64,000 bases of DNA from Arachis hypogaea (GCF_003086295.3 NC_092046.1:102279363-102343362), one strand, 5' to 3'. Counted from the stretch's first letter, positions 1-11,884 are shown. Translations and numbers: made by a program. The notes: generated by a model from the letters alone, not told the origin.

Positions 1-660
1 GAATGACTGTGACGAACTTCAAACTCGCGAGTGCTGGGCGTAGTGACAGACGCCAAAGGAGGGTGAATCCTATTCCAGTATGATCGAGAACCTCAGATGA
101 TTAGCCGTGCTGTGACAGAGCATTTGGACCATTTTCACAAGAGGATGGGATGCAGCCATTGACAAGGGTGATGCCTCCAGACGATTAGCCATGCAGTGAC
201 AGCGCATCGGACCATTTTTCAGAGAGGATTAAAAGTAGCCATTGACAACGGTGATGTCCTTACATAAAGCCAGCCATGGAAAGGAGTAAGATTGATTGGA
301 TGAAGACAGCAGAAAAGCAGAGGTTCAGAGGAACGAAAGCATCTCTATACATTTATCTGAAATTCTCACCAATGATATACATAAGTGTCTCTATCCTTAT
401 TTTCTATCTATTTATTATTTATGTTCGAAAACTCCATAACTATTTTATATCCGCCTGACTGAGATTTACAAGGTGACCATAGCTTGCTTCATACCAACAA
501 TCTCCGTGGGATCGACCCTTACTCACGTAAGGTTTATTACTTGGACGACCCAGTGCACTTGCTGGTTAGTTGTATCGAAGTTGTAAATGAAAAACGATTT
601 ATTAAGACGTGCGTACAGAGTTTCTGGCGCCGTTTCCTAAGATCACAATTTCGTGCACCA
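1..660 (+). repeat. 3' part of 5' LTR of element A
   Basis: The stretch is collinear with the distal 660 bp of the LTR at 33593-35320, including the block 'ACCTTTTCACn..GAGGAT..GCCATTGACA' present twice (about 90-180 and 180-260). It ends TTCGTGCACCA at 660. A PBS-like string, TGGCGCCGTTTCC, lies inside the LTR near 625-637. The short ORFs here are LTR sequence, not genes. Confidence 0.85.
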
Positions 661-1393
661 ACGCCCCTACACAAGAAGGGTCAACTTTGATCAAAGGTTG
701 GACCAAGTCCTCATAGACATATGTGAGGAAGGAGCTCAATGGAAAATTGACTCAAGTGGTAAGCTGGTTCAAGTAAGAAGGCATGACCTCAAACCAGTGG
801 CTAGGGGATGGCTAGAGTTCATTCAACGCTCAATCATTCCTACTAATAACCGGTCTGAAGTTACTATAGACCAGGCCATCATGATCCATAGTATCATGAT
901 TGGAGAGGAGGTGGAAGTTCATGAGATTATACCTCAAGAACTTTACAAGGTGGCTGACAAGTCCTCCACTTGAGCAAGGTTAGCCTTTCCTCACCTCATT
1001 TGCCACCTATGCAATTCGGCTGGGATTGACATAGAGGGAGACATCCTCATTGTAGAGGACAAGCCCATCACTAAGAAAAGGATGGAGCAAACAAGAGATC
1101 ATGGACCTCAACAAGAGTATGAGGAAATTCCTCACCATGAAATCCCTAAGATGCCTCAGGGGATGCACTTTCCTCCACAAAACTATTGGGAGCAAATCAA
1201 CACCTCCCTAGGAGAATTAAGTTCCAACATGGGACAACTAAGGGTGGAGCACCAAGAGAACTCCATCATCCTCCATGAGATTAGAGAAGATCAAAGAGCT
1301 ATGAGGAAGGAGCAACAAAGGCAAGGAAGAGACATAGAGGAGCTCAAAAGCACCATTGGTTCTTTAAGAAGAGGAAGACGCCACCCTCACTAA
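661..1393 (+). pseudogene. Accessory ORF (plant transposon protein domain), 5'-truncated, one internal stop
   Basis: One reading frame runs from 661 to the stop at 1391-1393, broken by TGA at 971-973 where the element F copy has Trp. The first half matches the F aORF (VNFDQRLDQVLIDICEEG, then a GWLEFIQRSI block). I recognise this as the 'putative plant transposon protein' domain common near the 3' end of Athila-type elements; its function is unknown. The last 80 or so residues (from NYWEQINTSLGEL) look like a charged, Gln-rich coiled coil ending in RRGRR. The N-terminal part is lost by fusion to the LTR end. Confidence 0.8.
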
Positions 1394-2518
1394 GGTGGAC
1401 TCATTCCTTTATCTCCTTGTCTATTTATTTTACTGTTTTTCGATTTTTGAGCTTTATGTTTTATTTATGTTTGTGTCTTTACTATATGATCACTAGTGTC
1501 TAAGTGTCTATGCCTTAAAGTTATGAATGTCCTATGAATCCATCTCCTTTCTTAAATGAAAAATGTTCTAAAAACAAAAGAACAAGAAGTACATGATTTC
1601 GAATTCATCCTTGAAATTATTTTAATTATTTTGATGTGGTGACAATACTTTTTGTTTTCTGAATGAATGCTTGAACATTGCATATGTCTTTTGATATTGT
1701 TGTTTATGAATGTTAAATATGTTGGATCTTGAAAGAATGATGAAAATGAGAAATGTTATTTGATCATCTGAAAAATCATAAAAATGATTCTTCAAGCAAG
1801 AAAAAGCAGTAAATACAAAAGCTTGCAGAAAAAAAAAGAGAAAAAAATAGCAAAAAAAAAGAAAGAAAAGAAAAAAAAGCAAGCAGAAAAAGCCAAAAGC
1901 TCTTTAAACCAAAAGGCAAGAGCAAAAAGCCAATAGCCATTAAAACCAAAAGGCAAGGGTAATAAAAAGGATCCAAGGCTTTGAGCATCAGTGGATAGGA
2001 GGGCTTAAAGGAATAAAATCCTAGCCTAAGCGGCTAAACCAAGCTGTCCCTAACCATGTGCTTGTGGCGTGAAGGTGTCAAGTGAAAACTTGAGACTGAG
2101 CGGTTAAAGTCGAAGTCCAAAGCAAAAAAAGAGTGTGATTAAGAACCCTGGACACCTCTAATTGGGGACTTTAGCAAAGCTGAGTCACAATCTGAAAAGG
2201 TTCACCCAGTTATGTGTCTGTGGCATTTATGTATCCGGTGGTAATACTGGAAAACAAAGTGCTTAGGGCCACGGCCAAGACTCATAAAGTAGCTGTGTTC
2301 AAGAATTAACATACTGTACTAGGAGAATCAATAACACTATCTGAATTCTGAGTTCCTATAGATGCCAATCATTCTGAACTTCAATGGATAAAGTGAGATG
2401 CCAAAACTATTCAAGAGGCAAAAAGCTACTAGTCCCACTCATCTGATTGGAGCTAAGTTTCATTGATATTTTGGAGTTTATAGTATATTCTCTTCTTTTT
2501 ATCCTATTTGATTTTCAG
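1394..2518 (+). other. 3' untranslated region of element A
   Basis: No gene is seen. The region holds an A/purine-rich tract (about 1795-1900), copies of an AAAAGCCAAAAGC/CCAAAAGGCAAG motif (1880-1965), and a block starting GGCTAAACCAAGCTGTCCCTAA that recurs in element E at 41203-41688 and, truncated, in D. This is the conserved 3' UTR of the family. Confidence 0.75.
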
Positions 2519-2555
2519 TTGCTTGGGGACAAGCAACAATTTAAGTTTGGTGTTG
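2519..2555 (+). promoter_or_regulatory. Hairpin plus AAGTTTGGTGTTG plus-strand primer (PPT position)
   Basis: A perfect stem-loop TTGCTTG-GGGA-CAAGCAA (2519-2536) is followed by TTAAGTTTGGTGTTG, which directly abuts the 3' LTR at 2556. The position is that of a polypurine tract although the motif is G/T-rich. The same arrangement precedes the 3' LTRs of E and G, and a variant precedes that of B. Confidence 0.7.
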
Positions 2556-4197
2556 TGATGAGCGGATAATTTATACGCTTTTTGGCATTGTTTTTACATA
2601 GTTTTCAGTATGATTTAGTTAGTTTTTAGTATATTTTTATTAGTTTTTAAATAAAAATCACATTTCTGGACTTTACTATGAGTTTGTGTGTTTTTCTGTG
2701 ATTTCAGGTAATTTCTGGCTGAAATTGAGGGACTTGAGCAAAAATCAGATTCAGAGGTTGAAGAAGGACTGCAGATGCTGTTGGATTCTGACCTCCCTGC
2801 ACTCAAAGTCAATTTTCTGGAGCTACATAACTCCAAATGGCGCGCTCTCAATTACGTTGGAAAGTAAACATCCAGGGCTTTCTAGCAATATATAATAGTC
2901 CATACTTTGCCCGAGTTTAGACGACGCAAATTGGCGTTCAACGCCAGTTCCATGCTGCATTTTGGAGTTAAACGCCAGAAACAGGTTGCAAAGTGGAGTT
3001 AAATGCCAGAAACAGGTTACAAACTGGCGTTCAACTCCAAGAGAAGCCTCTACACATGTAAAACTCAATGCTCAGCTAAAGCACACACCAAGTGGGCCTC
3101 AGAAGTGGATTTCTGCATCATTTACTCATTTCTGTAAACCCTAGTAACTAGTTTAGTATAAATAGGACCTTTTACTATTGTATTTACATCTTTTGATCAT
3201 GTTTTGATGATTGAACCCTCCTTGGGAAGCTGGTCATTCGGCTATGCCTGGACCTTTTATGTATTTTCAACGGTAGAGTTTCTACACACCATAGATTAAG
3301 GTGTGGAGCTCTGCTGTTCCTCATCAATTAATACAAAGTACTGTCATTTTTCTATTCAATTCAAGCTTATTCCGATTCTAAGATATTCATTCGCACCTCA
3401 ATATGAATGTGATGATCGTGACAGTCATCATCATTTCCAACCTATGAATGCGTGCCTGACAACCACTTCCGTTCTACCTTAGATTGAATGAGTATCTCTA
3501 GGATTCCTTAATCAGAGCCTTCGTAGTATAAGTTAGAATCCTTGGACGGCCATTCTTGAGATCCAAAAAGTCTAAACCTTGTCTATGGTATTCCGAGTAG
3601 GATCTGGAAAGGGATGGCTGCGACGAGCTTCAAACTCGCGAGTGCTGGGCGTAGTGACAGATGCAAAAGGATCAATGGATCCTATTCCAGTATGATCAAG
3701 AACCGACAGATGATTAGCCATGCAGTGACAGTGCATTGGACCATTTTTACTGAGAGAACAGGATGTAGCCATTGACAACGGTGATGCCTAACATACAGCT
3801 TGCCATAGAAAGAAGTATGAATGATTGGATGAAGATAGCAGGAAAGCAGAGGTTCAGGAGGAATGAACGCATCTCTATACGCTTATCTGAAATTCTCACC
3901 AATGAATTACATAAGTATCGCTATCTTTATTTTACGTTTTATTTATATTTTAATTATCAATTCACCATAATCAATTAAATTCGCCTGACTGAGATTTACA
4001 AGGTGACCATAGCTTGCTTCAAGCCGACAATCTCCGTGGGATCGACCCTTACTCACGTAAGGTTTATTACTTGGACGACCCAGTGTACTTGTTGGTTAGT
4101 TGTGCAAAGTTGTGACAAAGAACTAAGATTATGAACATGCGTATTAAGTTTTCAGTGCCGTTACCAAGGAATGAACTGTCACGATTTCCGCGCACCA
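2556..4197 (+). repeat. 3' LTR of element A (FIDEL-like, 1642 bp)
   Basis: Starts TGATGAGCGG and ends CGCGCACCA. U3 carries TGGCGTTCAACGCCA palindromes near 2933-3040. A TATA box TATAAATA is at 3157-3164. A hairpin plus GAGCTCTGCTGT lies at about 3283-3322, and a PBS-like string near the 3' end (4151-4169). Subtype matches the F LTR at 60523-62168. Confidence 0.9.
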
Positions 4198-4201
4198 GAG
4201 A

Positions 4202-4705
4202 CCAGTGCATATTCCCCGTCTCATCCGCCAATCTATGGGCCGCATCCACGCTAAGGGGAACCTACCTTTTCCCGCTCTAGTGACCAACTTAGTCGCCACA
4301 GCCGGTGTTCCCCGGGAGACCAAGGATAGAAGGGCCATGATCCCGGCGGATGGCGATGTTGTTCCCAGTGGGAGATACCTTTACCCTTCGGCGAACACCG
4401 AAGAGCCACACCTATCCGTCCCCATGAGCATACCCTCTACCTCATCTACACCACCAAAGTCATTCATGCAACGCATAGAGGAACTCCACAAGAAGCTTGA
4501 CCGTTATGAGCGGCGTAACCAACGCCGTTACGCTTTTGTCAAGAAGCTTCTAGGTTGCCTAGCCCCACCTATGGAAGAACCAGAAATTTCCACATCCACC
4601 GATACCAATAATGAGGAAAGCGATAATGACGAAGAGGATGGACACTCAGAAGCCGATCAACCGCTGCGTCTCACTCAAGGCACGGAGGACCGTGCCAACT
4701 TGTAA
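4202..4705 (+). pseudogene. Accessory ORF of element B, C-terminal fragment
   Basis: About 167 codons stay open from the junction with element A to TAA at 4703-4705. The start LPFPALVTNLVATAGVP resembles the tail of the plant transposon protein domain in the F aORF (a FPHLI..LC..AGI block). It continues with a basic coiled-coil segment (RIEELHKKLDRYERRNQRR) and an acidic Ser/Asp/Glu-rich tail. The N-terminal part is cut off by element A, so this is not a gene on its own. The annotated start is only the junction; no native start codon is present. Confidence 0.65.
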
Positions 4706-4717
4706 GTGTGGGGAGGT
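4679..4717 (+). other. Hairpin plus TAAGTGTGGGGAGGT cassette at end of aORF
   Basis: A perfect stem-loop GGCACGG-AGGA-CCGTGCC (4679-4696) overlaps the last aORF codons and is followed by TAAGTGTGGGGAGGT, whose TAA is the stop codon. The same G-rich motif recurs right before the 3' LTR of this element (to 6240), also after a hairpin. Confidence 0.65.
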
Positions 4718-6202
4718 CAGTCGGCCGACCGGTCTTTATAGGTAACACTCGAATAAATTTTGAATCACCTTTGCTAATTAGGATAGATTGCATGTTAGGT
4801 TCTCATTTTTGGCATCCTTTGCATGTTAGTTATCTCTTAATAAATCCACTTGGTTAGAGCAATAACTTCTCTCCTAGAAAACTAGAATTTTAGAGCGACC
4901 CTACCAATTTTGAAATTTGAAAATCTTTTGATGCTTAGCTTGTTTAAAGAATGTAATTTGGAGCATGGATTTTAAGCTAAGAACACAAGCAAGTGAGTTT
5001 TGAACCTAATGGTGTGGTTACATCTTATAACCACTTATTTTCCCTTCTTGTGTGCAATTGTGATCTTTGATTTGTTTAATTCTATATGTCCATTATTCCT
5101 TGTACTCATGCATTTATATGATTGAGGCCATCGTTTCATTTAACTCACTTACCCAAATAGCCTTGCCTTTTATCTTTCATTGTTAGCCAATTTGAGCCTA
5201 TGCTTAACCCACTTTGTTCATCATTTTAGCACATTACAAGCCTTAAAGCGGAAAACAATAAAAGTCCTTAATTTGGATCTTTGATTAGCTTAGGCTAGTG
5301 TGTGTAACATTCAAGTGTGAGAAATTTTGGGACATTGGTTGAGAAAAAGGATAATTTTGTATTTTTGTTGTAAATATTGGGAATTGGGTACATGCTCATG
5401 TATTGATTAAATATGTAGGCCTTATGCATAGATGTTCTTGTATATAGTTTGAAAAAAAAAATTTTTTGAAAGAAACAAAAGAAAAGAAAAGAGAAATATT
5501 ATGGAAAAGAAAAGAAAAAAAAAATAGAAAAGCAAGGAAAGGAAAAAGAAAGAAATAAAAAGGGGACAAAATGCCCCAAAATAAAGTCAATAAGAATCAA
5601 TGCATAAGTGTTATGAAATGACAAGAAAATGCATGAGTATGTTGAAAAGTGAAGAGAATGGGTAGTTAGGTTAGCCTTAAAATTATATAGGAGAACATAG
5701 GTTAGGTGAGAAGTTTAAGCTCATCAAAGATTCAAATCTCAAGCTCACTTGACCAAATATGCATCCCTACCTTGACCCTAGCCCCATTACAACCTAAAGA
5801 AAAGACCTCATGATACTTGTATGCATGCATGGAATATAGTGCAAATACTTCCGGTGAGTTTTGAAAAAGCATGAAGTAGGGGAGGATTGAGTGATCAACC
5901 CTATACACCGAGCGAATATAGTGCAAATACTTTCGGTGAGGGGTTCGAAGCTCAACTCCTTGTTCTCGGCTCTCGCGAGCGTTCTTCATGCAAGCTATGC
6001 ATATTTCACTTCAATGACTAGAATTGGTAGAGTTCATACATTGACCATCATCGTGCCCTATGTGCATTTATATGTGTATTCTAGGAAGATTGGATTGCTC
6101 TTGGCCAAGTAGATAGTAGCATACACCTTAGTGCATTCATGTAGGTAGATTGCATTACATGATCCCTACGCCCTTGTAGTCCTTTGATCTTTTGCTTTCC
6201 CT
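4718..6202 (+). other. 3' untranslated region of element B
   Basis: No gene is seen. It contains an A/purine-rich tract (5447-5580) comparable to that in the FIDEL-like 3' UTRs, and a direct repeat of ATAGTGCAAATACTTYCGGTG (about 5836 and 5918). The ORFs reported here are low-complexity translations. Confidence 0.6.
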
Positions 6203-6240
6203 TAGCATGAGGACATGCTATACTTTAAGTGTGGGGAGGT
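6203..6240 (+). promoter_or_regulatory. Hairpin plus polypurine tract of element B
   Basis: Perfect stem-loop TAGCATG-AGGA-CATGCTA (6203-6220), then TTTAAGTGTGGGGAGGT ending at 6240, immediately before the LTR start TGATAAACC. Confidence 0.75.
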
Positions 6241-7507
6241 TGATAAACCCCTTTTTAGGGTTTATCATGCATAGAATCTAAGGGTTTTATCAATGATCTT
6301 CCACACTTATTCATATAAAACTGCATAACTTCGTGTCTCTTTCCCATTTTACCTCATAGATGAAAATATGCTTCTTTCGCATCAAAATTGAGATATTGTA
6401 ATCCTCCTCTATTACCATTAGATTCCTTGATCCGTTTGTTAAGTGATTTCAGAAGTTATAGGACAAAAATGGCCAAGAGGAATGAAGGAAGTATGCATGA
6501 ATGGAAGGAGCATGAAACAAATTAAAGAATTGAAGTTGGACATGCACGCGCACGCGCACCGTGCGCATACGCGTGGATGCGCTCATCCAGAGCGCAGTGG
6601 AGCCGAGCGAGGAGCCGGCGCGCCTATTTGGCTGGGCCATATTCCTTATGACGCTCGCGCGCACCTTACGCCTACGCGCAAATCGCAAAAGACCCAAGGA
6701 CGCATACGCGTGCAGTGCGCGTATGCGTCGATGTGCGTATATAATTTTTTAAATGAAACACGTGCCCAACGATTTCAAGGGGTTCCCAGGCCCTATTTTG
6801 GAGCAGATTTTAGAGGGAAAAGCTTAAGAAGACCAAGGATTAGGAGTGTTATGACAATTAGTCATAATTCTAGATATTTTAGGAAGTTAGTTACATTTTG
6901 TTTTTAGAGAGAGAAACTCCAACTTCTCTCTAGGTTTTCACTTCCTCCATTGCAAGTTTCTTTTGAATTCTTAGCTATGGAGTAGGTTTCTCTCACTTGG
7001 CTTAGGGGTTGAGTTATTGGAGACACTTGAATAGTGGATATTAGTTGTAGATTATGAATTGAGAATTGCTAATTGACTTGGAGTGTACTAAAGCTAGACT
7101 TCCCTAGGGTGAGACTAGGACTTGTGACTCAAGTTAGTTGCTCTCACTTGACTTTCCTCCATTGTTAGGGTGTTAACTAAGTGAAGCAATAATCAACTCT
7201 TATCACAATTGAAGAAAACTATAATGATGGAACTTCCAATGCTTACCCTTAGCCAAGGCTTTTATCTCAATTAATTGTTATTTGCTTTGCTAGCTTGAAT
7301 TCTTGCACCAACTCTCAAAACCATAAAAGCTTTCCTAATCAATGATGCACATTCTAAAGCAATTCCTAGGGAGAACGACCCAGAATCAATACTCTCGATC
7401 ATAGATTTTAGAATTATTTGATGCGGTATTCGCGTGTTGGTTAGACTATACTCACGATCGGATTCATTACTAGTTTCTAACCGGCATAAGAATATTTCCG
7501 TTCATCA
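6241..7507 (+). repeat. 3' LTR of element B (1267 bp)
   Basis: Begins TGATAAACCCC, with an early inverted repeat GATAAACCC/GGGTTTATC, and ends TTCATCA at 7507. Preceded by the PPT. U3 contains a CpG-rich palindromic array (6541-6742). No paired LTR lies in the window, so the right boundary rests on the TG...CA ends. Confidence 0.75.
6541..6742 (+). repeat. CpG-rich palindromic array in LTR B
   Basis: Repeated variants of GCGCACGCG, ATACGCGTGGATGCGC and GCATACGCGTG give many short inverted repeats in an otherwise AT-rich LTR. It lies in U3, the position where other families carry different palindromic arrays. ORFs across it are artefacts. Confidence 0.7.
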
Positions 7508-7840
7508 CCTGGTACACTCAAACAACACTTTGAAAGCTGGACGAATGCTGCAGCAAGAAGAGGTGAGAGGAGGAGGTGGGTGATTGGCTTCTTTGCTGTT
7601 ATTTGAATGGTTTGGTTAGAACGGAATGATAGAATCTTCAGGGAACAAAGCTCACGTGTGGTGGATATTATTAATAGATCCTTCTTGCTCTCTGATGAGT
7701 GGAGTGGTGGTGAACACTATGGTTGTTGATGGCAATGCCAAAGATAAATAGGGGTTGTCATGACTAGAGTTGTCGGATTATTCTTTGTTATTTTATATGC
7801 TCCACCTTGTTGTGTTGAGCTCTTTACTTCAAAAAAAATA
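7508..7840 (+). pseudogene. 3' end of a LINE (non-LTR retrotransposon), decayed
   Basis: One frame reads MVWLERNDRIF then SFLLSDEWSGG, resembling the zf-RVT/C-terminal end of plant LINE ORF2 proteins, with a TGA replacing the usual Trp just upstream (near 7606). It ends at a TGA near 7730. The following 100 bp (a TTGTTGTGTTGAGCTCTTTAC block) run into an A-run near 7831-7840, as in LINE 3' tails. Element B appears to have inserted into it. Confidence 0.65.
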
Positions 7841-7932
7841 TCAGAATAGGAATCTTTTTAGACATTGCATGTAGCTCACCCAACAAGTAGGAACCTGTGC
7901 TAGTTCTCCTTATGATCGGGCGAGTTGTGTTC

Positions 7933-8901
7933 TACAATCCAATTTGATATGAGAGTCACTCATATAAAAATGGTTAAAATGTCTTTTTTTTAAGATGTTT
8001 TGTAGTAATTAAAATTTAATACATATAATTAATTAGATCGTATTTTTTTTCTCAAAATTAGATCAGATAAATTGATTTTGACCAAAAAATCGGTAAACTA
8101 AAAATTAAATCAATATAAATTAATATTTTTTTTATAGAAAATGACTACAATAACTCTATTATAAAAAATAACTAAAATACTTATATTATATATATAATTT
8201 TGAAAACTCTAAATTTTAATCCTATAATGATATAGAGAGAAGAGAAGGGTTAAGATTTAGAATTCTTAAATTAATAATAATAATAATAGTATTTTATTTA
8301 TTTTTTATAATAGGAATATTTTAATCATTTTTTATAAAAAAATATTAATTTAGACCGATTTAAAATGTAATTTACTGATTTTTAGCCAAATCAATTTATA
8401 TAATCTAATTTTGACCAAAATAATACGGTTTAATAATTATCTGTATTAAATTTTAGTGACTAACAAACATCTTAAAAAAAAAGTGGCTCCCGTTTAATAT
8501 ACTTTTGATATGATTTGAGATATATTTTATTTTTTTTTAGTTATTCCAATTTTATTCAAAAAATTAAAATATAAATTAGAAGAATTTTAAAAATTTTAAA
8601 TAGATATATGATTTAATTTAATTTGATAAAAATAAATGTATTCGTTAATTTTTTTGTATAATTAATTATGTTTATTCGATTTTTAAAAGAAAAATTAATG
8701 GTTTGAAACCGTTAATTTTAAATTAAAAATAAGAGTACTAGTATTATTTTTATCAAATGAGTATACGAGTACTTTTATTTTTATCAAATTAAATTAAAAA
8801 TTTAATAATTTTAAAATTTTAAATTATTTGAATAAAATTAAATTAATTAAAAAATAAAAATATACTAATATATTACTAACCGTATCAAATTGGATTACAA
8901 G
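7933..8901. mobile_element. Outer foldback MITE-like element
   Basis: The left arm (AATCCAATTTGATATG, then the sequence resuming at 8504) pairs with the right arm to about 8895 (CGTATCAAATTGGATT). With the inner element removed, the arms are roughly 100-150 bp, AT-rich and diverged; the centre holds a small palindrome (GGTTTGAAACC near 8700). No coding capacity. Outer boundaries and target duplication are not certain. Confidence 0.55.
7953..8503. mobile_element. Inner foldback MITE (about 550 bp) nested in the outer one
   Basis: Two arms of about 250 bp form an almost complete inverted repeat: left about 7998-8230, right about 8225-8480. For example TTTTTTTTAAGATGTTT on the left pairs with AACATCTTAAAAAAAAA on the right, and CTATAATGATATAG sits near the centre. 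It is flanked by direct repeats TTTGATATGA (7943-7952 and 8504-8513), consistent with a 10-bp target duplication as made by MULE-type elements. No ORF. Confidence 0.7.
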
Positions 8902-11884
8902 ACCACACCATTCGTCTAAGCATTAGGCAAACTGCATAAGCATTAGGCAAATTGTATGATTGAAAAGTAGTTCGCCTAACTACCGGACGAATCAGCACAA
9001 TTTACCTACGAAAATATTAGTACAACTTATCTACTTTTTGAGCGAACTGCATGTAATACCTAAAAATTTACAAGTTGGGTTTTATTATATATCCAAGGTG
9101 CACTTGGGATCTCTTAAAAAATTTATAATAAATACTTCACATATGGCACATTTTTGTAAATAAATATTTAATTAATTTAAATAAAAAATTACAGAAAATT
9201 AGAGTCCAAGAAGAGAATCTTATTATGCAATTTCTTTTCATAATAAGAGAAATTTAGTTGACCATGGCACAATAACACGAAATTAGAGTTAACGTATAAT
9301 GTTACTCGCATTTTTGCAATATCAAACACTAGGAACAAAGTTAACTTAAAAATAGTTAGAAGCCACCAAATGATGAGTTGCAATAATTTAAAGGAAAATG
9401 AAGTTATTATTTCCCATAAGAGGTTGCATATATCCCTTGATTCTTCAAATGAAGGAAAAATAAATAAAATTGTTACTTGGAATGTGGAAGAGTAAAATTG
9501 GGAGATAGATAAGATAAGATGTGAGGTAAGGTTGCTGAGACTGAATAAAAGGTGAGCATAGGAATGAAGGAAGGTGGACAATCATTTAGGTACTATGTGA
9601 GAGCCCTTTATCTTTCGCTTCCTTTTATGATTGTTGATTAGAAACTACTATACAAGTGAGTTGGCTTGTCCTCATTCAACTAACTATATTGGCCCTCACC
9701 TCCATGTGAATCAGGGACTTAATATAGCATGCATTCAACTCACCACCATGGCCTATGCCCAACAAATCTATCACAAATTTCAGCTATCCATTCAGTTTCT
9801 ATATATGTCCCATGCACTACACCACCTTGCAATTGCTTTTCCCTTATTTAGTTACCACATTAGTTCAATCACCTCATCACATACACATACACCCCCAAGG
9901 TTTCTACTTTGTATATTCAGATTCTCAAGTTAAATTGTAAATTTTTTATTATTGGTTTACTTTTAGGCTTGAAGGAGTTCGAAAATTCAAAATCTTGATG
10001 AGATATTAAAATTAGTAAATTTTTATGACAGTGTGATCTTTAATTTCAAATATATATTTTTTACATAATCTAAATTCGATCGACGTAAAATGATAATTCA
10101 CATTTAAAATTCAATAACATAAAATTATTTATTTTAAAAATTTAAATTGATAAGAGAAGACATATGAATAGTTATATTTCTAATCTACTCTCCACACAAA
10201 AATTTATATATTTTAGATTTGCATAAATTTTAATTTACATATGTCTTTTTTTATTTGCTTTGAACTAATTTTTTTTCTCAGCAATGATTAAATTTTAGAT
10301 TTTTTAGTCATAAAATATGCTGTGAAATCATTATTTTCAAAAATCTTAAACTAATAAGATTTACCAATATTTACCAACCAATTCGTCTTCTAATCGAATT
10401 TGTGAATTTTAATAGTTTGAGTTGAAGTTTCCCATTCAAGTTTACGCTAAGTTTTGATTGACCCGGATAGACCAACTGCAAATTCATAGCACTCTGCAAT
10501 CTGGCTTTCATAAAGGTGTCTTTTTCCAAATTTGTAACAAAATTATATGAATAAGTTATTTATAGTTTCCAACTGTATCATATTTTAAGAAAGAAGTCCT
10601 TGATGGCTGTCACGTGATGCACATGTGAAAAAATGTCAAGTACAGACCGTGGGAGATCCTGGCCCCCTCTTGCAAGATACGAGATCTATCCTCTCTTGCT
10701 GTTACAATGGAAAAAGAGAAGACAAGATTGTGTCTCCTTTCTACAAATGAAAGAGTACCAACACAATAACAATTTTTGATCTTATTACTATTTGTTGTCG
10801 CTTGATTTTTCATGACATGAGTGAAAGAAATGTCAAATACGTAATCATAAAAAGAAATATAACTAGAAAATAAAAGGGACCCTGTTGTGCCAGCAACCAA
10901 AATTCATAAAATTGGTGCAACCATTTTTTGTATTTAAAGTTCATGGTCTTGCACTGGACTCAGATATAACATATAAGTATAACGTATTCAATGCATATAT
11001 AAAAGGAATATGTTTAAATGAAAATCAATGTTGCACATGCATATGTATGGTTCAGAGAGGATAAAAATAACGCAATCAGAGGAAAACACCTTTTGAAACA
11101 GCAAAGTATTTTGCAGGGTCCGGGTCATGTTATCTATTTATTTGGGTGATCATGGTTATTGTTTTGTCCTCTTCTTCTGATTTATTTGGAAAAAAATTTA
11201 TAAAAAAAATAAATAATTATGTTAAAAATATATAAAAAAATTAATTAAAAATATAAAATATATATTAAAATATAAAATCTAAATTAAAAATGTATTAAAT
11301 AATATATATTTATAAAAATACATAATAATTAATTTAATAACTAATATTCTGTGTACACATAATATTTTAAAAAAATAAAACTATGTATCATCAATGATAA
11401 TCAAGAGTCTTATGTACTATATCAGATAATCAATTGGGACCAAGAAAAGGAATTAAATTGTTCGTCCAAGCAATTTAAGTACCATATTAGATTAGAACTC
11501 CGCTAGGAATTAATAGGGGTTCAGCCAACTCCTGCCAACTTTTTAATGAGTTGGATCTCGAAACTTATCTTAATAAAAATAAGTTAATATACATGGATGT
11601 TTTTTCTGTATCAAAATATTTTTTTTCCATATTAAATGGACGTCTTTTATATATTTTTTGAATTTTTTTGTATTGTAAATATGAATGTCTCTATTTCTTT
11701 AATAATTTCACAATTTTTTTTAAATTCTATAGGTATCTAATTATTTTTGTCAAAATATAACTGAATATTTCTTTTGTTAAGTATTAGGATATATTTTTTT
11801 TTCATATTAAATGAATATTTTTTTTATATTTCTATAATTGTTCAAGAACAACTTGTGCTCCACCACTCCTTTCTTAACAATTTC
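8902..11884. other. AT-rich intergenic DNA without recognisable gene
   Basis: I find no convincing coding region. A GCATTAGGCAAA direct repeat lies near 8919-8950. Minus-strand ORF 9189-9581 and plus-strand ORF 9631-9933 match nothing I know and have no supporting features. A G-box CACGTG is at 10611-10616, but no gene follows it. The sequence may be degraded transposon or old promoter DNA; nothing more can be supported. Confidence 0.5.

Larger units (their letters stand above)
1..4197 (+). mobile_element. Element A: FIDEL-like Ty3/gypsy LTR retrotransposon, internally deleted
   Basis: The end of one LTR (1-660), a short internal part (661-2555) and a complete second LTR (2556-4197) lie in the same orientation. 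The primer-binding site, gag, protease and pol are missing: the left LTR ends CACCA at 660 and runs straight into accessory-ORF sequence. The right LTR is followed by GAGAC, the likely target duplication; its partner is outside the window. The element sits in the accessory ORF of element B. The two LTRs are of different subtypes (the left has a duplicated block of about 100 bp that the right lacks), so the copy is probably recombinant. Confidence 0.85.
4198..7507 (+). mobile_element. Element B: 3' part of a second Ty3-type LTR retrotransposon
   Basis: The end of an accessory ORF, a 1.5-kb 3' UTR, a PPT and a complete LTR starting TGATAAACCCC are present. Everything upstream lies beyond element A, which is inserted in the aORF. 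The family differs in sequence from the FIDEL-like elements but keeps the same 3' plan, including the hairpin-primer cassette. Confidence 0.8.

Noticed and set aside
276..690. Small ORFs in the left LTR of element A
   Set aside because: The same short ORFs recur in every FIDEL-like LTR copy as non-coding U5 sequence with stops and shifts.
9189..9933. ORFs of 130 (minus) and 100 (plus) codons in the AT-rich region
   Set aside because: No similarity I recognise, no start context or neighbours supporting a gene; may be chance ORFs.
10600..10900. Promoter with G-box CACGTG at 10611
   Set aside because: A single G-box without a downstream ORF or TATA-supported start is too weak to call a promoter.
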